Origin: Streptomyces montanisoli
GTDB taxonomy: Bacteria > Actinomycetota > Actinomycetes > Streptomycetales > Streptomycetaceae
Assembly: GCF_017813245.1 (NCBI RefSeq)
Contig: NZ_JAGIQL010000001.1
Location: forward strand, 90,898 to 154,897
Reading direction: 5' to 3'
Length of the DNA: 64,000 nt
Below, one piece after another: positions 59,657 through 64,000 of the stretch. Positions within the stretch are counted from its first letter, which is position 1; every line of letters starts with the position of its first letter. The translations under genes were made by a program, and so were the position numbers. The notes under the pieces are model-generated. The model did not search any database, was not told the DNA's origin, and worked only from the letters and a program-made list of their open reading frames with translations.

Positions 59657-60655
59657 CTACTCCGCCGCCGCGCGGGCCGCGCTCGCGGTGCGGACCCGTT
59701 GGCGGAGGAAGAGGGCCGCGCGGTCGAGCGCCTCGTCCGCCTCGTCCAGGATCCCGGCGAACGACTGGAAGACGTGCGGCACGCGCGCGGTGACGTCCAG
59801 GATGACGTCCACCCCGGCCGCCCTCGCGCGGGAGGCGAGCCGCGTGGAGTCGTCCAGCAGGATCTCGTTCGTGCCGACCTGGAGCAGCATCGGCGGGAAG
59901 CCGGTCAGGTCGGCGAGTACGGCGGGGCTGAGCAGCGGCTGGTGCGGATCGGCCCCGGCGAGGTACATGGCGCCGGTGTGCTCGACGGCCGCGCGCGTGA
60001 AGATCGGGTCGACGCCCTCCTTGGTCTCCATGCTCTCGCCGGTCCTCGTCGCGTCGAGCCCGGGGGAGAACGCCACCAGGCCGGCGGGCAGCGGAAGCCC
60101 CGCGTCGCGGGCGGCGAGGCACGTGGTGACGGCGAGGCCGCCGCCCGCCGAGTCGCCGGCGAACACGATCGCCGAAGGGTCGGTGCCGCCGTCGAGCAGG
60201 GCGCGGTAGGCGGCCAGCGTGTCCTCGATCGCGGCGGGGAAGGGGTGCTCGGGGGCGAGCCGGTAGTCCACCGAGTACGCCGCCAGGCCGGTCCTGGCCA
60301 CGAGGTGGCCCGTCAGCGACATGGCCGTCTCGGGGGAGCCGAACACCCAGCCGCCGCCGTGGAAGTAAAGGATCGTGCCGGCCGGTGCCGCGCCGCCAGG
60401 ACCGGCGGCAGGGCCCGCCGGCTCCCCTGTCTCCGTCGTGTCTCCTGTCTCTCCTGTCTCTCCTGCCTTTCCCGGCTCGACGTGCAGCGCGGGCCGGCCG
60501 CCGAGCGCCACCGGCGTGGTGCGGATGCCGCCGGGCACGTTCATCCGCTCCATCAGCGCCATGAATCCGGCGCGCAGCTCCTCGACCGGCCGGGGCCCTG
60601 CCGGGTGCGGCTGCCGCATCATCGCGTCGATCCTGGCGCGCTGTTCCTCGCTCAT
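59657..60655 (-). CDS. Alpha/beta hydrolase (hormone-sensitive-lipase type)
   Basis: This 332-residue esterase-like enzyme has the oxyanion motif TILYFHGGGWVFGSPETAM near residue 115, the nucleophile elbow IVFAGDSAGGGLAVT near 170, and the catalytic His in ARVPHVFQSFAG near 295 with the expected Asp upstream. The acceptor is a small ester or acyl substrate; the identity is unknown. It is divergent from the MarR gene, which is probably its regulator through the dyad at 60679. Confidence 0.85.
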   Translation of the reverse strand: MSEEQRARIDAMMRQPHPAGPRPVEELRAGFMALMERMNVPGGIRTTPVALGGRPALHVEPGKAGETGETGDTTETGEPAGPAAGPGGAAPAGTILYFHGGGWVFGSPETAMSLTGHLVARTGLAAYSVDYRLAPEHPFPAAIEDTLAAYRALLDGGTDPSAIVFAGDSAGGGLAVTTCLAARDAGLPLPAGLVAFSPGLDATRTGESMETKEGVDPIFTRAAVEHTGAMYLAGADPHQPLLSPAVLADLTGFPPMLLQVGTNEILLDDSTRLASRARAAGVDVILDVTARVPHVFQSFAGILDEADEALDRAALFLRQRVRTASAARAAAE

Positions 60656-60678
60656 GGGCGGCTCCTGACTCCTGGCAA

Positions 60679-60692
60679 GTAGCTTCCGCTAC
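60679..60692. promoter_or_regulatory. MarR-type operator in divergent promoter
   Basis: GTAGC-TTCC-GCTAC, a perfect dyad, lies between the hydrolase and marR genes and is followed by ACTATAT. It probably mediates autoregulation. Confidence 0.6.
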
Positions 60693-60702
60693 ACTATATG
60701 CC

Positions 60703-61176
60703 GTGGAATATACATCGCCGCGCGCCGAGGATCTGCCGGGCTTCTTCGCGGACCTGGTCCGCTGCGAGACGCGCCTGTACAACGCCTTGAACGACCGTCT
60801 GCGCGAGCGGCACGGGATCGTCACCTCGCAGTACGAGGCCCTGCGCCATCTGCGCGACCACCCCGGCGCCCGGGTGGCGGACCTCGCCGCCGAGTTCGCC
60901 ATCGGCGTCGGGGCGACGAGCAAGAGCGTCGACCGGCTGGAGCAGCGCGGGCTGGCGGTCCGGCAGCCGAACCCCGCGGACCGCCGGTCCTCGCTGCTGT
61001 CCCTGACCGCGGAGGGCGCGAGGCTCGCCGACGCGGCGGAGCGAACCGTCAGGGACGGGCTGGCCGAGCTGACCTCGGGCGCGCTGGACGGCGCGTCGCT
61101 GACGGCCGCGGTCGCGGCCGTCGCGGCGCTGCGCGCCACGCTGGAACGCGACGGGGCCGGCACGCCGACGGGCTGA
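60703..61176 (+). CDS. MarR-family transcriptional regulator
   Basis: This 157-residue protein has a winged helix with RHGIVTSQYEALRHLRDHPGARVADLAAEFAIGVGATSKSVDRLEQRGLAVRQPNPADRRSSLLSLTAEG. The GTG start at 60703 begins about 10 bases after the dyad. The DRRSSLL segment is the typical wing. It likely represses itself and the divergent hydrolase. Confidence 0.88.
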   Translation: MEYTSPRAEDLPGFFADLVRCETRLYNALNDRLRERHGIVTSQYEALRHLRDHPGARVADLAAEFAIGVGATSKSVDRLEQRGLAVRQPNPADRRSSLLSLTAEGARLADAAERTVRDGLAELTSGALDGASLTAAVAAVAALRATLERDGAGTPTG

Positions 61177-61264
61177 CGCGCCGCGCGCCGCCCCGTCAGG
61201 GAAGGCGTGTCTGGGCGGGGCCGGTGCCGCACCCGGTGTTCGCCGTGGGAACTACGCTGCTCGC

Positions 61265-62047
61265 GTGAGCGATCTGAAACTTTCCGCCGGCGACGTCTCC
61301 CTGACCGTCGACCCCGGCAACGGCGCCCGTGTCAGCAGTCTCCTCATCGGCGGGACCGAGTTGCTGCGGCAGGGGCCGCGCTACGGGTGCTTCCCGATGG
61401 TCCCCTTCTGCGGGCGCATCGCGCTCGGGCGGTTCAGGAACGGGGAGACCCAGCACCAGATGCCGCTGAACTCGCCGCCCCACGCGATCCACGGCACCGG
61501 CCGCGACACCGCCTGGCGGGTGCGGCACTCCGACGAGGCGTCCGCGACGCTGACGTACGAGCTGGGCGACCCGTGGCCGTACGCCGGGCTCGTCACCCAG
61601 ACGTTCCGGCTGACGGCGGACTCCCTGGAGCTCACGCTCGGCGTGGAGACCGCCTCCGACTCGTTCCCCGCGCAGGTCGGCTGGCACCCGTGGTTCCGCA
61701 GGAACCTCGGCGGCGAGGACGCGAGCCTCGCGTTCGCGCCCGAGTTCCAGCTGGAGCGCGGCGACGACCACCTGCCGACCGGCCGCCGCATCGACCCGCT
61801 CCCCGGCCCGTGGGACGACTGCTTCGGCATGCCCGACGGCGTCGACGCCACCCTGACCTGGCCCGGGCAGCTCGCGCTGACCGTCACCAGCCCCGCCCGC
61901 TGGGTCGTCGTCTACGACGAGCAGCCCGAGGCCGTCTGCGTCGAGGCGCAGTCGGGCCCACCCAACGGGCTCAACATCGAGCCCGAGCTCGTGACCAGGA
62001 TCCAGCCCCTGGAACTCGCCGCGACCTGGTCCTGGCAGCGCCTCTAA
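61265..62047 (+). CDS. Aldose 1-epimerase family protein
   Basis: This is a protein of about 260 residues of the galactose mutarotase fold. Key blocks are CFPMVPFCGRIALGRFRNGE, HAIHGTGRDTAWRV (His), FPAQVGWHPWFRRNL and a C-terminal VCVEAQSGPPNGLNIEPE with an active-site Glu. It interconverts sugar anomers; the sugar is unknown. The GTG start follows at 61265. pyrE begins 11 bases after its stop, so the two are probably cotranscribed. Confidence 0.8.
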   Translation: MSDLKLSAGDVSLTVDPGNGARVSSLLIGGTELLRQGPRYGCFPMVPFCGRIALGRFRNGETQHQMPLNSPPHAIHGTGRDTAWRVRHSDEASATLTYELGDPWPYAGLVTQTFRLTADSLELTLGVETASDSFPAQVGWHPWFRRNLGGEDASLAFAPEFQLERGDDHLPTGRRIDPLPGPWDDCFGMPDGVDATLTWPGQLALTVTSPARWVVVYDEQPEAVCVEAQSGPPNGLNIEPELVTRIQPLELAATWSWQRL

Positions 62048-62057
62048 GCTCGGGGGC

Positions 62058-62606
62058 ATGACCGCTACGAACGACGCCAAGGGCGAGCTCCTCCAGTCGA
62101 TCAAGGATCTCGCCGTGGTGCACGGCAGGGTGACGCTCTCCTCCGGCATCGAGGCCGACTGGTACATCGACATGCGCCGCGTCACCCTCGACGGGCACGC
62201 CGCCCCCCTCGTCGGCCAGGTGATGCTCGACGCCACCGCGGGCCTCGACTACGACTGCGTCGGCGGCCTCACCCTGGGCGCCGACCCCGTCGCCACGTCG
62301 ATGCTGCACGCCTCCGCCGCCCGCGGGCGGCGCCTCGACGCCTACGTCGTGCGCAAGGAGCAGAAGCAGCACGGCATGAAGCGGCGGATCGAGGGGACCG
62401 ACGTGAAGGGGAGGCGCTGCCTCGTCGTGGAGGACACCTCCACCACCGGCGGTTCGCCGCTCACCGCCGTGCAGGCCGTCCGGGAGGCCGGCGGCGAGGT
62501 CGTCGGCGTCGCCGTGATCGTCGACCGGGGCGCCGCGTCCGCCGTCGCCGAGGCGGGGCTGCCCTACACGGCCGCGTACACCGCCGCCGAACTCGGTCTC
62601 GCGTGA
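62058..62606 (+). CDS. pyrE: Orotate phosphoribosyltransferase
   Basis: This 182-residue enzyme makes OMP from orotate and PRPP in pyrimidine synthesis. GELLQSIKDLAVVHGRVTLSSGIEADWYIDMRRVTL, YVVRKEQKQHGMKRRIEG and the PRPP loop LVVEDTSTTGGSPLTAVQAVREAG are diagnostic. ATG 62058 is 11 bases after the epimerase stop. Length is as usual for the actinobacterial form. Confidence 0.94.
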   Translation: MTATNDAKGELLQSIKDLAVVHGRVTLSSGIEADWYIDMRRVTLDGHAAPLVGQVMLDATAGLDYDCVGGLTLGADPVATSMLHASAARGRRLDAYVVRKEQKQHGMKRRIEGTDVKGRRCLVVEDTSTTGGSPLTAVQAVREAGGEVVGVAVIVDRGAASAVAEAGLPYTAAYTAAELGLA

Positions 62607-62690
62607 GTCTGTAAAGATACGGGTGACGATGACGTCGCCCCCAGGTCAGGGACAAGCACCTCCACCCAAACATCACATAGGAGCGGCACC

Positions 62691-63722
62691 ATGCCCATCG
62701 CAACCCCGGAGATCTACAACGAGATGCTCGACCGGGCGAAGGCAGGCAAGTTCGCCTATCCCGCCATCAATGTGACGTCGTCCCAGACCCTGCACGCCGC
62801 CCTCCGTGGTTTCGCGGAGGCGGAGAGCGACGGCATCATCCAGATGTCCACGGGTGGCGCGGAGTTCCTCGGCGGCCAGTACAGCAAGGACATGGTCACG
62901 GGCGCCGTCGCCCTCGCCGAGTTCGCCCACGTCGTCGCGGAGAAGTACGGCATCACGGTCGCGCTGCACACCGACCACTGCCCGAAGGGCAAGCTCGACG
63001 GCTATGTGCGCCCGCTGCTCGACATCTCCGCCGAGCGCGTCAAGGCGGGCCGCAACCCGCTGTTCCAGTCGCACATGTGGGACGGCTCGGCCGAGACCCT
63101 CGCGGACAACCTCTCCATCGGCGAGGAGCTCCTCGCGAAGGCCGCCGCCGCCAAGATCATCCTTGAGGTCGAGATCACCCCGACCGGCGGCGAGGAGGAC
63201 GGCGTCAGCCACGAGATCAACGACAAGCTGTACACGACGGTCGACGACGCGCTGCGCACCGCCCAGGCGCTCGGCCTCGGCGACAAGGGCCGCTACCTGC
63301 TGGCCGCTTCGTTCGGCAACGTCCACGGCGTCTACAAGCCGGGCAACGTGGTGCTCCGCCCCGAGCTGCTCAAGGAGCTGCAGGACGGCGTCGCCGCCGA
63401 GCGCGGGCTGGCCGCGGGCAGCAAGCCGTTCGACTTCGTCTTCCACGGCGGCTCCGGCTCGTCCGACGAGGAGATCACCACCGCGCTGGAGAACGGCGTC
63501 GTGAAGATGAACCTCGACACGGACACGCAGTACGCGTTCACCCGGCCCGTCGCGGACCACATGCTGAAGAACTACGACGGTGTGCTGAAGGTCGACGGCG
63601 AGGTCGGCTCGAAGAGCACCTACGACCCGCGCACGTGGGGCAAGTCCGCCGAGGCGGGCATGGCGGCGCGCGTGACGAAGGCGTGCGAGTCGCTGCGCTC
63701 GGCTGGTACGCGCATGAAGTAA
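62691..63722 (+). CDS. fba: Class II fructose-bisphosphate aldolase
   Basis: This 343-residue zinc-dependent aldolase of glycolysis has the metal His in VALHTDHCPKGKLDGYV near residue 88, VEITPTGGEEDGVSHEINDK, SFGNVHGVYKPGNVVLRPELL and FVFHGGSGSSDEEITTALENGVVKMNLDTDTQYA. The ATG at 62691 has TAGGAG nine bases upstream. It is followed by a strong terminator. Confidence 0.97.
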   Translation: MPIATPEIYNEMLDRAKAGKFAYPAINVTSSQTLHAALRGFAEAESDGIIQMSTGGAEFLGGQYSKDMVTGAVALAEFAHVVAEKYGITVALHTDHCPKGKLDGYVRPLLDISAERVKAGRNPLFQSHMWDGSAETLADNLSIGEELLAKAAAAKIILEVEITPTGGEEDGVSHEINDKLYTTVDDALRTAQALGLGDKGRYLLAASFGNVHGVYKPGNVVLRPELLKELQDGVAAERGLAAGSKPFDFVFHGGSGSSDEEITTALENGVVKMNLDTDTQYAFTRPVADHMLKNYDGVLKVDGEVGSKSTYDPRTWGKSAEAGMAARVTKACESLRSAGTRMK

Positions 63723-63768
63723 CGGGCACGCTCGGGCGAGCGCCCGCCGGATCTGCCGGCGCAGCGCC

Positions 63769-63801
63769 GAGGGCCCGCCCCCGCGTTGGGGGCGGGCCCT
63801 C
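63769..63801. terminator. Terminator after fba
   Basis: The perfect 14-bp stem GAGGGCCCGCCCCC / GGGGGCGGGCCCTC has a five-base loop. From here to the window end no gene is convincing. Confidence 0.9.
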
Positions 63802-64000
63802 GCCGCGTGCCGCCATGAGCGGCCGAGCGCCGAGGCCCGGCGGGACTGTGCCGCGCGGTTGAAGCCGCCGGCGGCGGGCCCTGCCGCGGCCCGCAGGCGA
63901 CGGTGCTGCGGCGGTGCCCCGGGCGAGAACCGACGAGCACGGGTCGTCCCCCACGTCCCCCATGTGTGGCCGCCGCGAACGCCCGGCGGCCGGGCGCGGC

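Overview
The window is high-GC actinobacterial DNA. Codon use, the tRNA-Gly/AICE arrangement, a dnaK-grpE-dnaJ-hspR operon with HspR-type inverted repeats (HAIR), and neighbours such as dcd, clpB, pyrE and fba point to Streptomyces or a close relative. It splits into an accessory left half (1 to about 29.4 kb) and a mostly core-chromosome right half (about 29.4 to 64 kb). All assignments come from reading the sequence; no database search was run.

Left edge (1-4.8 kb): the end of a ribosomal-peptide cluster of the FxLD lanthipeptide type. It has a Cys/Ser/Thr-rich precursor at the window edge, its PCMT-like FxLD-system methyltransferase (split by one extra base in a 6-base homopolymer), a DUF6415-like protein and an RsbW-like ATP-binding protein. 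A divergent XRE/TPR regulator is translationally coupled to a HAD phosphatase. From 4.9 to 11.8 kb lies a mobilizable integrative module: MOB relaxase, MobC-like accessory protein, DUF2637 membrane protein, DUF3631 ATPase, XRE regulator, excisionase and tyrosine integrase. It carries a possible oriT hairpin, an inverted 18-bp motif pair and a perfect 28-bp palindrome. From 12.2 to 15.6 kb is a three-gene operon in which a small helical protein ends, and a P-loop NTPase begins, with the same NNxxSxxLQA motif. This resembles amyloid-type (RHIM-like) coupling of bacterial NLR-like receptors to effectors.

From 16.66 to 29.44 kb is a complete pSAM2-like AICE inserted in tRNA-Gly(CCC), bounded by 45-bp direct repeats of the tRNA 3' half. 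Its modules are int, xis, repSA-like HUH initiator, small spread proteins, TraB/FtsK translocase, an SCO3933-like protein and a GntR/KorSA repressor with three palindromic operators. Cargo includes an APH-fold phosphotransferase, an XRE/TPR regulator, a primase/polymerase-like protein, two tandem paralogous small proteins, and a markedly AT-richer pair (DUF4145 HEPN-like protein plus Sll1717-type P-loop ATPase) that is a candidate defence module. Integrase-arm-like repeats on both sides of the left att site suggest a second, older element in tandem.

Right half: dcd, a phosphoribosyltransferase, a Yip1-family protein, an IS607-type transposon with intact TnpB, a secreted lectin-like protein, a large Fe-S/heterodisulfide-reductase-like protein, a sugar transferase, the dnaK heat-shock operon and clpB. 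Between hspR and clpB sit two divergent LuxR-type regulators and a secreted protein made of six PADISWP repeats, coupled to a small degenerate Rieske-like protein. This looks like a repeat-peptide or signalling locus and is among the most interesting parts of the window. After clpB come a YbjN protein, a degenerate patch, an hsdM/hsdS pair with no hsdR, and then housekeeping genes: aminotransferase, DUF2617, membrane spermidine synthase, SRPBCC protein, alpha/beta hydrolase with divergent MarR regulator, aldose epimerase, pyrE and fba.
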